This document shows positions 1 through 9,083 of a stretch of 48,153 bases of DNA, piece after piece; positions within the stretch are counted from its first letter, which is position 1, and each line of letters starts with the position of its first letter. A program made the translations under genes and the position numbers. Under the pieces are notes generated by a model. That model made no database searches, was not told the origin of the DNA, and saw nothing but the letters and a program-made list of their open reading frames with translations. This stretch comes from Clostridia bacterium (GTDB lineage: Bacteria > Bacillota > Clostridia > Oscillospirales > CAG-272): assembly GCA_017522795.1 (NCBI GenBank), contig JAFWXZ010000064.1:1-48153 (forward strand). The letters are read 5' to 3'.

Positions 1-396
1 CACCTTCTTCGTCTTTCCCGTATCGTTCTTACGGATAAGGTCAAGCGTCAGCGGCGAGGAATATGCCGAAGCGTAAAAGTCGCGGGCAACCTCGCTCTCC
101 TCACAGACGGCAGTTATCGCGGTAAGCTCAAGACAAAAGGCAAGCACCGAGCTGTATCCCTCTGCCGCCTCGCGCTCCATTACCTCGTTCTGAAAATCAA
201 ACAGCTCGTCAATTATCACCGCATAGAGATGCTCCTTGGTAGGAAAATAAAAGGTGATGTTACCAAGGCTGATGTCAAGCTCCTTTGATATCTTATTAAT
301 GGAGGTTTTTGAATATCCCTCGTGGATAAAAAGCCTGGAGGCGAGCTGAATTATCTCAAGCCTCGTGTTCTGCCTTTTGTTGTAAATGTGTGCCAT
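1..396 (-). CDS. TetR/AcrR family transcriptional regulator (partial, C-terminus outside the window)
   Basis: The first 132 codons of a TetR-type repressor run off the left edge. The N-terminal helix-turn-helix is clear: a helix starting about residue 10, then SKTSINKISKEL and the typical LGNITFYFPTKEHL recognition segment at about residues 30-55. This is followed by the start of the ligand-binding helical domain. The ATG at 396 follows a GGAGG ribosome binding site 6-7 bases upstream. It is preceded by a strong promoter (462-490) overlapped by palindromic operator-like repeats, so negative autoregulation is likely (inference). The ligand and target genes cannot be told from this fragment. 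TetR family membership is secure; no subfamily can be named. Confidence 0.9.
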   Translation of the reverse strand, partial: MAHIYNKRQNTRLEIIQLASRLFIHEGYSKTSINKISKELDISLGNITFYFPTKEHLYAVIIDELFDFQNEVMEREAAEGYSSVLAFCLELTAITAVCEESEVARDFYASAYSSPLTLDLIRKNDTGKTKKV

Positions 397-435
397 ACCT
401 TTGCCTCCGAATTGATTTGAAATCTTGCAATTCGC

Positions 436-460
436 AAGTTTACTAATAGTAAGTTTACTA
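436..460. promoter_or_regulatory. putative TetR operator (palindrome plus direct repeats)
   Basis: TTACTAATAGTAA (440-452) is a perfect 13-base palindrome. It is embedded in two direct copies of AAGTTTACTA (436-445, 451-460). A third copy lies at 532-541, upstream of the promoter. The block sits just downstream of the -10 hexamer, where a bound repressor would block initiation. Assignment to this TetR protein is inferred from position. Confidence 0.65.
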
Positions 461-461
461 C

Positions 462-490
462 AGTATAAAGCATCAAGAACCAAATGTCAA
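462..490 (-). promoter_or_regulatory. sigma-A promoter of the tetR-like gene
   Basis: On the minus strand TTGACA (490-485), a 17-base spacer and TATACT (467-462) form a near-consensus housekeeping promoter reading into the TetR-type gene. Confidence 0.85.
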
Positions 491-573
491 TATGTTTAAT
501 GTAAAAAATACCCATAAAAGCAAAAAATAGCAAGTTTACTAAAACCTGCCTTAAAGAATTGTATATTTTTACA

Positions 574-603
574 AATAAAAAAACCGAGGTGCAACCACCT
601 CGG
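574..603 (-). terminator. intrinsic terminator of the carD-like gene
   Basis: CCGAGGTG (584-591) and CACCTCGG (596-603) form an 8-bp stem with a CAAC loop. On the minus strand it is followed by a T7 run, 33 bases after the CarD-like stop codon. Confidence 0.85.
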
Positions 604-635
604 CAATAGGTTTATTAATTTACGTCAAGCCTTTA

Positions 636-1139
636 TCAGGCAAGCTCGCCCTTGATAAAGGCGGGAACCTCCTCCTCGGGTATATCAAGCACTACGGCAA
701 ATTCCGAAAGGAGAAGTCGGATAGCCTTTGCCCTCGCGTTCTCGTCGGAGAGAAAATTCTTCTTTCCCTCTGCCTCACGGCGCCTTCCGTTCTCGTCGAT
801 GGCGTTTATCATAGCGACTATCTGCCTGCGGTCACCCGACTCCATAATCTTTTTAAAGAACTCCTGACGGGCGCGGTTCTCGTTGATCCACTTGATAGGG
901 GGAATATCGCGGCTCTCGTGCAGGAGCGCGATAAGCTCGTCCCTCGTAAGCAGCGGACGCATAGCGGCAACCAGCATCTCGTTATCTACGGGAACGAAGG
1001 TAAAGGAGTCCGAGCGGGACAGCGTAGGGCGAAGCACATAGTACTCGCGAGGGGTGTCGATGATAGACTCCTCTCTGATGTCAACTATGGTCATAACGCC
1101 GCCTGCACCATACATAATCTTATCGCCGATCTTGTGCAT
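636..1139 (-). CDS. CarD-like transcriptional regulator
   Basis: The 167-aa protein has the CarD/CdnL/TRCF RNA-polymerase-interaction domain at the N-terminus: KIGDKIMYGAGGVMTIVDI at residues 3-21, then EYYVLRP and a helical C-terminal part (about residues 60-165) with the typical RPLLTRDEL segment. CarD proteins bind the RNA polymerase beta subunit and stabilise open complexes at housekeeping promoters. This general role is known for the family; the targets here are not. The ATG is preceded by GGAGGGGAG, and a promoter lies at 1184-1212. It is monocistronic, with a terminator at 574-603. Family assignment is confident. Confidence 0.88.
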   Translation of the reverse strand: MHKIGDKIMYGAGGVMTIVDIREESIIDTPREYYVLRPTLSRSDSFTFVPVDNEMLVAAMRPLLTRDELIALLHESRDIPPIKWINENRARQEFFKKIMESGDRRQIVAMINAIDENGRRREAEGKKNFLSDENARAKAIRLLLSEFAVVLDIPEEEVPAFIKGELA

Positions 1140-1183
1140 ACACTCCCCTCCTCTGCTGTCAAAAATAGGCTTCTTACGTTAGT

Positions 1184-1212
1184 ATTTTACCATATTTTGA
1201 GGAAAATTGCAA
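1184..1212 (-). promoter_or_regulatory. promoter of the carD-like gene
   Basis: Minus-strand TTGCAA (1212-1207), 17-base spacer, TAAAAT (1189-1184), about 45 bases upstream of the start codon. Confidence 0.7.
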
Positions 1213-1230
1213 GAGATAATTTTGACGAAA

Positions 1231-1267
1231 TTTTAAAAGGTGAGCTTAAAACACAAGCTCACCTTTT
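1231..1267 (-). terminator. terminator of the csoR-copA operon
   Basis: AAGGTGAGCTT (1237-1247) and AAGCTCACCTT (1255-1265) form an 11-bp stem followed on the minus strand by TTTTAAAATTT. It lies 14 bases after the copA stop codon. Confidence 0.8.
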
Positions 1268-1279
1268 CTCTGATAAGGA

Positions 1280-3811
1280 TTATTCTACCGAAATAACCTT
1301 GTATCCCGCGCCCTCTACCGCCGAGATAAGCGCTTCTCTCGGGCAATCGCCCTTGGGAGTGACGAGCGCCATATCATCCTTGTGGCTTACCTCTGCCGAC
1401 TCAACGCAGGGAAGCGCAGAAAGCACGTCGCGTACTCTCGCCTCGCAATGAGGGCACATCATACCTTCGATTTTCATTGTGATTTTCATTGGCTTTTTCT
1501 CTTTTCTTATATGTTTTTTGTTTTGTTTATTATATTTTGACTTAAAGGTGTTAAGGCGGAGAGCGTTAGTCACCACACAGAATGAAGAAAGGCTCATTGC
1601 CGCCGCGCCGAACATAGGGTTCAGCGTAAGACCGAACAGTCCTGCCGCCAGGGGAATGCCGATAAGGTTGTAGCAGAACGCCCAGAACAGATTCTCATGA
1701 ATGTTGCGCAGCACCGACCGACCGAGGCGAATGGCATCCACTACGTCGGAGAGCGAGTCGCGCATAAGCACCACGTCAGCCGACTCAATGGCAATGTCGG
1801 TGCCGCCGCCGATAGCCATACCCACGTCCGCGCGGGTGAGGGCGGGCGCATCATTGATGCCGTCACCCACCATAACGGTGGTGTTTTTCTCCGAAAGGGC
1901 GCGGATAGCCGCCTCCTTGCCATCGGGGAGAAGCTCGGTTATTACCTCGTCCACGCCTGCCGCCTTGCCGATAGCCTCTGCCGTGCGGGAGTTGTCACCC
2001 GTCAGCATAACCACACGAAGTCCCATAGCCTTCATGTCGGCTATAGCCTCGGCGCTGTCCTCTCTAACCGTATCAGCCACCGCAATAAGACCGAGGGGAG
2101 CGCCGTCACGGGTGAAGAACAGAGGTGTTTTTCCCTCGGCAGTCAGCCTGTCGTAATCATCCTTATACGCTGACAGATCGCAGATCGTAGAAATAAACTT
2201 ATAGCTTCCGCCATATATTTCATTCTGCATATTGCCTTCCCCAGCGAAGCGTGTTGGGGAAGGGGGACCGCCTACGGCGGTGGATGAGGTGCATTCTGAA
2301 TTCTGAATTTTACAATACACCCCGCTTCCCGCAAGGGCCCTGAAATCGTTGACCGAAATATCCGCCGAATAGCTCTCGGCATAATCGGCAACCGCCTTGG
2401 CAAGAGGATGCTCGCTCTGCTTTTCAATAGCGTAGGCGATAGAGAGAAGCTCCTTTTCGGTAGAGCTTTTATCGCAAATAACGCTTACGACCTGGGGCTT
2501 GCCGCAGGTTATCGTGCCCGTCTTGTCAAGGGCAACAATCTTTGCCCTGCCCGTCAGCTCAAGAGCCTCGGCAGACTTGAACAGCACGCCAAGCCTTGCG
2601 CCAACGCCACTGCCCACCATAATTGCCACGGGGGTTGCAAGTCCAAGGGCACAGGGACAGCTTATTACAAGCACCGAAATTCCGTGGGATAGCGCGCCGC
2701 CTACGTCACCGTCAATTATCATCCAGGCGCCAAAGGTGACGAGGGCGATAAGAATAACCGCAGGCACGAAAATGCCCGAAACTCTGTCGGCGATCTTTGC
2801 TATAGGCGCCTTGCTTGCCGAAGCGTCCTCTACCATTCTGATAACCGAGGCAATGGCGGTATCGTCGCCCACCTTGGTCGCCTCGCATCTCATAAAGCCC
2901 GAGGTGTTCTGCGTGGCGGCGAGTATATGGTCGCCTACCGATTTATCCACGGGGACAGACTCGCCCGTCAGGGCTGACTCGTCAATGCTGCTGTGTCCCT
3001 CAAGGACAACTCCGTCCACGGGCACAGACTCGCCCGGGCGAACAAGAAATACGTCACCAACGCGCACCTCTGCGGCGGGGATAGTAAGCTCCCTTCCGTC
3101 TCTTACAACGGTTGCGGTTCTTGGCGCAAGCTTCAGCAGACTGTTGATAGCGTCGGTGGTTTTGCCCTTTGCCCGCGCCTCGAGCATTTTGCCCACAGTG
3201 ATAAGTGTGAGGATCATTGCCGCCGACTCAAAATAGAGCTGATGCAGGTAGTGGTCGGGATGCTCTGCGGCACTCATCATCAGGGTGATGGCAATGCTAT
3301 ATATATATGACACGCCGGAGCCGAGAGAAACCAGGGTATCCATATTTGGCGAGCGGTTAATAACCGCGCGGATTCCGCTGATAAAGAAGCGCTGATTTAT
3401 CACCAGCACAAGTCCCGAGATAAGCATTTGCAGTATTGCTATTGCTACGGCATTGCCCGATAGCAACGCAGGCAGGGGCCAGCCCCACATAACGTGTCCC
3501 ATAGAGAGATACATAAGCGGAACGAGCAGGGCCACCGAGGCGATAAGCCGTGCGGTTATGCCCCTTTGCTCGTCCTTTTGACTATTATTATTTACATTTT
3601 TCTTGTTTTCAGCGCCCTTGGGGCTTGCGCCGTAGCCTGCCTTTTCCACCGCGGCAATTATTGCTTCATCGGTGGCAGTACCCTCCACGGTCATTGAATT
3701 GGTAAGCAGATTTACCGAGCAGGAGCTTACTCCCTCGGTTCCCGATACTGCCTTTTCCACCCTTGCCGAGCAGGCGGCGCAGCTCATTCCGCTAACGTTA
3801 TAGCTTCTCAT
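1280..3811 (-). CDS. copA: copper-translocating P1B-type ATPase with N- and C-terminal metal-binding domains
   Basis: Cu(I)-exporting ATPase of the inner membrane, 843 aa. In order: an N-terminal HMA domain with GMSCAAC (Cys11/Cys14), paired membrane helices from about residue 85, the TGES actuator loop (about 278), the membrane CPC metal-site motif (about 386), the phosphorylated DKTGT, SEHP nucleotide-binding histidine motif, GDGIND hinge, two last membrane helices, and a second HMA domain from residue 775 with CPHC (Cys786/Cys789). The C-terminal domain resembles the chaperone CopZ and is joined by a lysine-rich linker encoded by AT-rich DNA. Its Met775 could serve as an internal start, but the site before it is weak. 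About residues 496-530 in the nucleotide-binding domain are encoded by an interspersed repeat (2221-2312) that the family lacks. csoR lies 9 bases upstream in the same operon. Confidence 0.93.
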   Translation of the reverse strand: MRSYNVSGMSCAACSARVEKAVSGTEGVSSCSVNLLTNSMTVEGTATDEAIIAAVEKAGYGASPKGAENKKNVNNNSQKDEQRGITARLIASVALLVPLMYLSMGHVMWGWPLPALLSGNAVAIAILQMLISGLVLVINQRFFISGIRAVINRSPNMDTLVSLGSGVSYIYSIAITLMMSAAEHPDHYLHQLYFESAAMILTLITVGKMLEARAKGKTTDAINSLLKLAPRTATVVRDGRELTIPAAEVRVGDVFLVRPGESVPVDGVVLEGHSSIDESALTGESVPVDKSVGDHILAATQNTSGFMRCEATKVGDDTAIASVIRMVEDASASKAPIAKIADRVSGIFVPAVILIALVTFGAWMIIDGDVGGALSHGISVLVISCPCALGLATPVAIMVGSGVGARLGVLFKSAEALELTGRAKIVALDKTGTITCGKPQVVSVICDKSSTEKELLSIAYAIEKQSEHPLAKAVADYAESYSADISVNDFRALAGSGVYCKIQNSECTSSTAVGGPPSPTRFAGEGNMQNEIYGGSYKFISTICDLSAYKDDYDRLTAEGKTPLFFTRDGAPLGLIAVADTVREDSAEAIADMKAMGLRVVMLTGDNSRTAEAIGKAAGVDEVITELLPDGKEAAIRALSEKNTTVMVGDGINDAPALTRADVGMAIGGGTDIAIESADVVLMRDSLSDVVDAIRLGRSVLRNIHENLFWAFCYNLIGIPLAAGLFGLTLNPMFGAAAMSLSSFCVVTNALRLNTFKSKYNKQNKKHIRKEKKPMKITMKIEGMMCPHCEARVRDVLSALPCVESAEVSHKDDMALVTPKGDCPREALISAVEGAGYKVISVE
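2221..2312 (-). repeat. interspersed repeat inserted in frame in copA
   Basis: This stretch holds a GC-rich core with two internal inverted repeats: CTTCCCC pairing with GGGGAAG, and ACCGCC pairing with GGCGGT. It is flanked by ATTCTGCAT and ATTCTGAATTCTGAATT tails. A relative in opposite orientation to its host gene lies at 19107-19207 (shared CCTCATCCACCGC, GCGGTCCCCCTTCCCCA and GGGAAGGC blocks). Here it contributes about 31 in-frame codons to the ATP-binding domain of CopA, rich in Ser, Thr, Gly and Pro and ending with MQNE. Confidence 0.8.
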
Positions 3812-3820
3812 ATTTTCTTC

Positions 3821-4171
3821 CTACCTCATAAGCTTCTCGACGACCTTGCAAAGCTCGTCTGCGGTCTCGGTCCTGCCGCTCTTTATATCCTCAACCACAC
3901 AGCCATTTATATGCTGAGCGAGCAGAACGGTGGCAAATGAGCTGATAGCAGCCTGCACCGCCGATACCTGTGTAAGTATGTCCACGCAATAGGCGTCCGA
4001 GTCGATCATTCCGGATATTCCGCGTATCTGTCCCTCAATGCGACTAAGGCGGTTTTTCAGCGCGCGAAGCTCCTTTTCGTCCCTTGCGCGAGTCCTGCCG
4101 CAGCATTCAACCGAAGCGGGCTTTCCCGAAACGCAATGCTCGCAGACCTTTATTTCCTTTACGTTTTCCAT
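3821..4171 (-). CDS. csoR: copper-sensing repressor, CsoR/DUF156 family
   Basis: Small all-helical metal-sensitive repressor of 116 aa. The family's Cu(I) ligands are present as Cys62 (AYCVD), His87 and Cys91 (HINGC), and the RLSRIEGQIRGI helix lies at residues 41-52. CsoR releases its operator when Cu(I) binds. The N-terminus carries four additional cysteines (10, 13, 23, 24), as in some clostridial members. The start ATG follows GGGAG at 6 bases. It is cotranscribed with copA and sits under a promoter whose spacer contains the CsoR-type operator, which supports copper-regulated autoregulation. Confidence 0.92.
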   Translation of the reverse strand: MENVKEIKVCEHCVSGKPASVECCGRTRARDEKELRALKNRLSRIEGQIRGISGMIDSDAYCVDILTQVSAVQAAISSFATVLLAQHINGCVVEDIKSGRTETADELCKVVEKLMR

Positions 4172-4203
4172 ATTTTTCTCCCAAATTATTTTTTTACACC
4201 TAT

Positions 4204-4232
4204 ATTATATACCCCCATAGGGTATTTGTCAA
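4204..4232 (-). promoter_or_regulatory. csoR-copA promoter with embedded CsoR operator
   Basis: Minus strand TTGACA (4232-4227), 17-base spacer and TATAAT (4209-4204) match the consensus exactly. The inverted repeat ATACCC-N5-GGGTAT (4209-4225) fills the spacer. It has the G-tract plus TA-rich arms of known Bacillus CsoR operators, so the repressor would occlude RNA polymerase. Confidence 0.9.
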
Positions 4233-4256
4233 TAGGATTATTGCAGGAAAAGGAAA

Positions 4257-4283
4257 AAGACGGAGAGTTATCCTCTCCGTCTT
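4257..4283 (-). terminator. terminator, probably of the HD-domain gene
   Basis: AAGACGGAGAG (4257-4267) pairs with CTCTCCGTCTT (4273-4283). On the minus strand the stem is followed by TTTCCTTTTCC. It is about 170 bases beyond the HD gene stop, separated from it by the repeat at 4352-4445. Confidence 0.65.
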
Positions 4284-4351
4284 AAAATAAATAATTCATC
4301 TATAAATGTTAGTAATTAGTCTATAGATAATCGGGGCAATTCCCGCGGGGC

Positions 4352-4445
4352 GTGCAGATTTTAAGCAAAATTTTTCGAACGCGACCCGATGGCGTATTTA
4401 CATACGTCGAGCGTGGACGGTGGGTGAATTATGCCAAAATGTACC
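4352..4445. repeat. diverged interspersed repeat (TACATACGTCGAG type)
   Basis: This noncoding stretch after the HD gene contains GATGGCGTATTTACATACGTCGAG followed by GGACGG. It resembles the core of the element copies at 26060-26201 and 32440-32580 (GAAGGCGTATATACATACGTCGAG, then AACGGCGG). The left end TTTAAGCAAAATTTTTCG resembles bases 37497-37509. It is a low-similarity copy, called from these short blocks only. Confidence 0.45.
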
Positions 4446-4453
4446 GACCTGAT

Positions 4454-5113
4454 TTATATAAAGTTCTGATCGTTGATCGTCAGCTTAAATGCCAGCCCCA
4501 GCATATCTGCCGCGCGGCAGCAGAGCGTCATACGCTCGAGGAAAATCTCAAAATAGTTCATTATAGAGCTTATTTCGGTGTCGATGCGAAGGATAAGGCG
4601 GATGGTGCCTTCGGCGGTATTTATCTCAAGGTCGGAGTCCACAACCGAGTAGTTTACCCTGTCGTGAATGTCAAATGTGGCGGGATCATGATTGCGCACG
4701 CGGCTGCGGCGCACGTCGGACTTGTCCGCTAAAATCAGGGCGGCGGCAACCTTATTCACAGGCACGCCAGTGCCCTCGTCGTGATTTCCGATAGCCGTGA
4801 CGACGGTGGCGATCTCCTCGGCAGGCATACCCATCCTATCAAGGATACGGAAAGCCATCAGCGCGCCCGACTGTGAATGCTCCGAGCGGTTGACAAGGTT
4901 GCCGATATCGTGGAGATGTCCCGCGATCCTCACAAGCTCCACCTCTCGCTCGGTCGCGCCAACTTCGGCAAGGATCTCGGCAGCTCTGTGCGCTACAAAG
5001 CCCACGTGGGCAAAGCTATGCTCGGTGTAGCCGAGGGCGGCAAGCGAGCTGTCTGCCGCGGAAATATAGGCGCGGATCTCCGCGTTTTCTTTTATCATAT
5101 CATAAGTAATCAT
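4454..5113 (-). CDS. HD-domain phosphohydrolase
   Basis: The 219-aa protein has the metal-binding HD superfamily pattern: His36 (HSFAHV), the HLHDIGN doublet at about residues 66-72, GNHDEG in the middle, and LADKSD with the distal Asp near residue 150. The HD fold typically hydrolyses nucleotides or cyclic nucleotides with two metals. The substrate cannot be deduced. There is no linked GGDEF, RelA or nucleotidyltransferase domain. The ATG follows AGAGG at 5 bases. It is monocistronic, with a promoter at 5143-5171. Confidence 0.82.
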   Translation of the reverse strand: MITYDMIKENAEIRAYISAADSSLAALGYTEHSFAHVGFVAHRAAEILAEVGATEREVELVRIAGHLHDIGNLVNRSEHSQSGALMAFRILDRMGMPAEEIATVVTAIGNHDEGTGVPVNKVAAALILADKSDVRRSRVRNHDPATFDIHDRVNYSVVDSDLEINTAEGTIRLILRIDTEISSIMNYFEIFLERMTLCCRAADMLGLAFKLTINDQNFI

Positions 5114-5142
5114 AAGAACCTCTTTTTTAGTTTTACAGTTTT

Positions 5143-5171
5143 ATTATACATCTTTTCTATTACTTATGCAA
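5143..5171 (-). promoter_or_regulatory. promoter of the HD-domain gene
   Basis: Minus strand TTGCAT (5171-5166), 17-base spacer, TATAAT (5148-5143), 30 bases before the start codon. Confidence 0.8.
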
Positions 5172-5181
5172 TAAGAAAAGC

Positions 5182-5209
5182 AAAAAAACTCCCCGAGGAT
5201 ATCGGGGAG
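5182..5209 (-). terminator. terminator of the ZIP transporter gene
   Basis: CTCCCCGA (5189-5196) pairs with TCGGGGAG (5202-5209). A T7 run follows on the minus strand, immediately after the stop codon. Confidence 0.88.
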
Positions 5210-5213
5210 CAGA

Positions 5214-5960
5214 TTAAATAAAGGCATCCATTATCAGCATAATGCAAAAGCCGAGCAGAATAAAGTAGGCAGCCCTATGCTCTCCCTCGCGGGAGTGGGT
5301 TTCGGGTATCATCTCGTCGCTGATGACGTAAAGCATACTGCCGCCCGCGAGGGCAAGGATGAATGGCAGAACCGCCGAGGAAATATGAACGGCAAAATAG
5401 CCGATAAAAGTGCCTACCACCTCTATAGCGCCCGTCATAGCGGCAAGAAGAAAGGTGCGCCAAGGTCTTACACCAACGCCGAGCATAGCCACGATGACTG
5501 CCATTCCCTCAGGGATATTTTGCAGGGCAATAGCGGTGGCGATAAATATGGCGTTGCCCACGTCACCCGTGCCAAAGCCCACCCCAGCCGCGATTCCCTC
5601 GGGAAGATTGTGGATGGCGATAGCCGCCACGAACACTATTACACCCCGAAGCCTTTCACCGCCCTCCGATGAGGAAAGCGCGGGCAGCCTGCAAAAGCGG
5701 ATCAGCAAAAAGTCGAAAAAATGCACGCAGAGCGCGCCTGTGAAAATACCTATAATCGTCACGAAAACGCCAAAATCTCCCCCATATTCAAGGGATGGAA
5801 GAATAAGTCCGAGCATAGCCGCCGCCAGCATTATCCCTGCGGCGAGCGACATCACCGCGTCGTTTGCCGCCTTGCCGGTCTTTTTAAAGAGCAGCCCCAC
5901 CACCGCGCCAAGAACCGTCGCGCCACCGACACCGAGAGCCGTAAGTAATACAATTTCCAC
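5214..5960 (-). CDS. ZIP family divalent metal transporter
   Basis: Integral membrane transporter of 248 aa with about eight helices. The ZIP signature pair is visible: AIHNLPEG in helix IV and ALQNIPEGM in helix V, which together form the Zn/Fe binuclear site, with EVVG in the next helix. The short histidine-poor loop fits GufA-type ZIP proteins of bacteria. Zinc, iron or manganese uptake is possible; the metal cannot be told by eye. I chose the GTG at 5960, with AAAGGA about 13 bases upstream. The open frame extends 38 codons further up, but that part runs through the infB terminator hairpin and has no family resemblance. Confidence 0.87.
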   Translation of the reverse strand: MEIVLLTALGVGGATVLGAVVGLLFKKTGKAANDAVMSLAAGIMLAAAMLGLILPSLEYGGDFGVFVTIIGIFTGALCVHFFDFLLIRFCRLPALSSSEGGERLRGVIVFVAAIAIHNLPEGIAAGVGFGTGDVGNAIFIATAIALQNIPEGMAVIVAMLGVGVRPWRTFLLAAMTGAIEVVGTFIGYFAVHISSAVLPFILALAGGSMLYVISDEMIPETHSREGEHRAAYFILLGFCIMLIMDAFI

Positions 5961-6041
5961 TTTAAAGTCTTTTCCTTTGTAGTCTTTGGAGAGTGTACTT
6001 CTCCCGATATTCATTATATGAAAATAAACAAAAACGCGATA

Positions 6042-6088
6042 CAAAAAATCCCCGATAATCTGCATTTTAAGCAAAAATCGGGGATTTT
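6042..6088 (-). terminator. terminator of the rimP-infB operon
   Basis: AAATCCCCGAT (6046-6056) pairs with ATCGGGGATTT (6077-6087) around a 20-base loop. A T-run follows on the minus strand. It is about 70 bases after the infB stop. Confidence 0.75.
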
Positions 6089-6155
6089 GTCAAGTTTTAT
6101 TTACTTTCATAGCAGTTTTTGAGCCTTTGAGTTAAACAACTCTGAACTCTGCACT

Positions 6156-9041
6156 CTATCTAGCGCACTCCTCCATAATAAACGCCTCAAGGGAGTCGCC
6201 CTCGCGGATGTCGTTGAACTTCTCGATACCGACACCGCACTCGTAGCCCGCGTTTACCTCCTTAACGTCGTCCTTGAAACGACGGAGAGAGGAGATCTTA
6301 TCCTCAAAGATAACGATACCGTCACGAACGATACGGATCTGCGCGTTTCTTGTGATCTTACCGTCCTGGATATAGCATCCTGCGATGATACCGACGTTCG
6401 GAACCTTAATGGTCTGGCGAACCTCTGCGTGACCGAGGAGAACCTCCTTATATGTGGGAGCAAGCAGACCCTTCATAGCCGCCTCGATCTCATCAATGAT
6501 CTCATAGATGATACGGTGGGTACGAATGTCGACCTTGTTTCTCTCGGCGCTGTCAAGCGCATTTCTGTCGGGACGAACGTTGAAGCCGCAGATAATAGCG
6601 TTGGATGCTGCCGCAAGCATAACGTCGCTCTCGGTGATACCGCCGACCGCGGAGTGAATAACAGAAACCTTAACCTCCTCGTTAGAGAGCTTGAGCAGAG
6701 ATGCCTTAACCGCCTCAACAGAGCCTGCAACGTCAGCCTTAACAACGATATTAAGAGTCTGGACACCTGCGGCGATCTGACCGAACAGCTCGTCAAGGTT
6801 AACTCTGGAGTTGGCGGCGAGGATCTCCTGACGGAGTCTTTCTCTTCTCTGCTCTGCCAGGTTCTTCGCCATTCTCTCGTCCTCAACCGCATTAAGCTCG
6901 TCGCCTGCCTGGGGAACGTCGTCAAGACCAATGATCTCAACGGGAACGGAGGGGCCTGCAACCTTTACGTTCTTGCCCTTATCGTCCACCATTGCACGAA
7001 CTCTACCGACCGCATTACCTACGATAACGTAGTCGCCCTGGTGGAGAGTACCGTTCTGTACGAGGACGGTGGCAACGGGGCCGCGTCCCTTATCAAGCTT
7101 GGACTCGATAACAAGACCTGCAGCGCGGCGCTTGGGATTTGCGCGAAGCTCCTTTACCTCGGCTACTAAAAGCACGTTTTCAAGAAGATCCTCAATACCC
7201 ATCTTGGTGTGAGCCGAGCAGGGTACGCAGATAACGTCGCCGCCCCAAGCCTCGGGAACAAGCTCATACTGGGTAAGCTGATTAAGAACGTTGTCGGGAT
7301 TAGCAGTAGGCTTATCCATCTTGTTAATTGCTACGATAATATCAATGCCGGCAGCCTTTGCGTGGTTGATAGCCTCAACGGTCTGGGGCATTACGCCGTC
7401 GTCAGCGGCAACAACGAGAATTGCAATATCGGTGGACTTCGCACCTCTCATACGCATGGCGGTGAACGCCTCGTGACCGGGGGTGTCAAGGAATGTAATG
7501 TCCTTGCCGTTTGCCTTAACTCTGTACGCACCGATAGCCTGGGTAATACCGCCTGCCTCGCCGCGTGTGACGTTGGTGTGTCTGATAGCATCAAGGATAG
7601 AGGTCTTACCGTGGTCAACGTGACCCATTACGCAGACTACGGGAGCGCGCTCGATGAGATCCTCCTCGCTGTCCTCTGCCTCGGTAAAGAGCTTCTCCTC
7701 GATGGTGACAACGACCTCCTTGGTCACCTTAACGCCAAACTCGTCGGCGATAAGCTCCGCGGTGCCGTAGTCGATAAGGTCGTTGAGACCCTTCATCTCG
7801 CCCATAAACATAAGCTTCTTGATAACCTCAGCGGCGGTCTTTTTCATTCTGGATGCAAGCTCGGAAACGGTGATCTCATCGGGAACGGTGATCTCAAGCT
7901 GCTTGTTTCTCGCGCGCTCGGCCTCCATTCTCTTGATCTTTTCCTGCGCTGCTCTCTCCTTATCCTTAGCGCTCTTCTGATTCTGTCCGCGGTTGTCCTG
8001 CTTCTTCAGCTTCTGCTTCTGCGCCTTGGAGTCGCCGCCGTTAAGGATAGAATAATAGTGATCGTTGTATCTGTCGTCGTACTTGGAAAGGTCAACGTCG
8101 CTGGTTCTGGTGTCAACCACGCGGGTCTTTGCCGCGTTGCCTGCTCCTGCCTCGCCACCGATGTTTACGCCGCCCTTTACGCTGGACCTGTCAAAGGTAG
8201 GAGTGATGGTCTTGAACTGCTGCTTCTGCGCCTTCTTCTCCTCCTTCTTCTGCGCCTTGGGAGCGGGTGCGGGAGCGGCAGTCTTCTGCGCCTCCATCTT
8301 CTGCTGCTTCTCAAGCGCTGCCTTCTGCGCGGGAAGAACCGCAGGCTGCTTAACCTCTACCTTTCCGATAGGAGTGGGAACGGTGGGTCTTTCGGGCTGC
8401 TTATTCTGTACCTGCTGATTTACAGGCTTTTTCTGCTCATCTTTTCTTCCCTCGGGCTTCTGCCACTGGGAATTGGGATTACGGAAGCCCTGCGCCGCTC
8501 TGTTCATATTCTCAGCCTTCTTTGCAAAGGGATTCTCCTGGGGAGCTGCGCTGTACTTATTGAAGCCGCGGTTGTCGCGGTTATCTCTGCCACCGCGGTT
8601 ATCACGGTTATCGCGACGGTCCTTGCTCTCAGGACGGTTGTTGCTCTGAGGCTGATTCTTTCTGTCGGGCTGCTGTGCAGGCTTCTTGTCTGTTGCGGGC
8701 TTTGCCGCAGACTCCTGCTGAGGCTTCTTCTCGGGAGCGGGCATCTTGGGCGCCTGAGGCTTTGCCTCTACGGGAGGGATCTTATCTGCGGGTACAGCAG
8801 GCTTTTCATCCTTCTTCTCCTCCGCGCTCTTGATACTCGAGCGTCCCTCGCGGTATGCCTCAAGATCCTTTATCTGATTCTTGGTGGTGATGTGGTTGAG
8901 GAAAAGCTCGAACTCGTCGATATCGGCGCTTCCGCCGCTTTTTTTCTCCACACCAAGCTCCTTGAACGCGTCAAGAACATCCTTGCTCTTTATATCGAAA
9001 TCCTTAGAAATCTGTGTAATTTTAATGGGTGTATTGGTCAT
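6156..9041 (-). CDS. infB: translation initiation factor IF-2
   Basis: IF-2 places initiator tRNA on the 30S subunit and promotes GTP-dependent subunit joining. The 961-aa protein begins with an IF2_N helical domain ([20 protein letters not shown]). A long K/Q/P/R/N-rich disordered linker follows (about residues 65-380), then a second IF2_N-like segment, the G domain ([19 protein letters not shown]) and domains II to IV ending in [12 protein letters not shown] 9041 is preferred because it begins the conserved domain. A GTG at 9050 in frame is an alternative, and a small GTTTCC/GGAAAC hairpin sits at the ribosome binding site. It is last in the operon; no rbfA follows, because a terminator closes the unit. 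Confidence 0.96.
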   Translation of the reverse strand: MTNTPIKITQISKDFDIKSKDVLDAFKELGVEKKSGGSADIDEFELFLNHITTKNQIKDLEAYREGRSSIKSAEEKKDEKPAVPADKIPPVEAKPQAPKMPAPEKKPQQESAAKPATDKKPAQQPDRKNQPQSNNRPESKDRRDNRDNRGGRDNRDNRGFNKYSAAPQENPFAKKAENMNRAAQGFRNPNSQWQKPEGRKDEQKKPVNQQVQNKQPERPTVPTPIGKVEVKQPAVLPAQKAALEKQQKMEAQKTAAPAPAPKAQKKEEKKAQKQQFKTITPTFDRSSVKGGVNIGGEAGAGNAAKTRVVDTRTSDVDLSKYDDRYNDHYYSILNGGDSKAQKQKLKKQDNRGQNQKSAKDKERAAQEKIKRMEAERARNKQLEITVPDEITVSELASRMKKTAAEVIKKLMFMGEMKGLNDLIDYGTAELIADEFGVKVTKEVVVTIEEKLFTEAEDSEEDLIERAPVVCVMGHVDHGKTSILDAIRHTNVTRGEAGGITQAIGAYRVKANGKDITFLDTPGHEAFTAMRMRGAKSTDIAILVVAADDGVMPQTVEAINHAKAAGIDIIVAINKMDKPTANPDNVLNQLTQYELVPEAWGGDVICVPCSAHTKMGIEDLLENVLLVAEVKELRANPKRRAAGLVIESKLDKGRGPVATVLVQNGTLHQGDYVIVGNAVGRVRAMVDDKGKNVKVAGPSVPVEIIGLDDVPQAGDELNAVEDERMAKNLAEQRRERLRQEILAANSRVNLDELFGQIAAGVQTLNIVVKADVAGSVEAVKASLLKLSNEEVKVSVIHSAVGGITESDVMLAAASNAIICGFNVRPDRNALDSAERNKVDIRTHRIIYEIIDEIEAAMKGLLAPTYKEVLLGHAEVRQTIKVPNVGIIAGCYIQDGKITRNAQIRIVRDGIVIFEDKISSLRRFKDDVKEVNAGYECGVGIEKFNDIREGDSLEAFIMEECAR

Positions 9042-9083
9042 AGGAATCACCGTTTCCTGATGGGAAACTCCCTTTCTGTTAAT

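Noticed and set aside
5961-6074. N-terminal extension of the ZIP transporter to 6074
   Set aside because: The extra 38 codons cover the infB operon terminator hairpin and have no family similarity; GTG 5960 fits.
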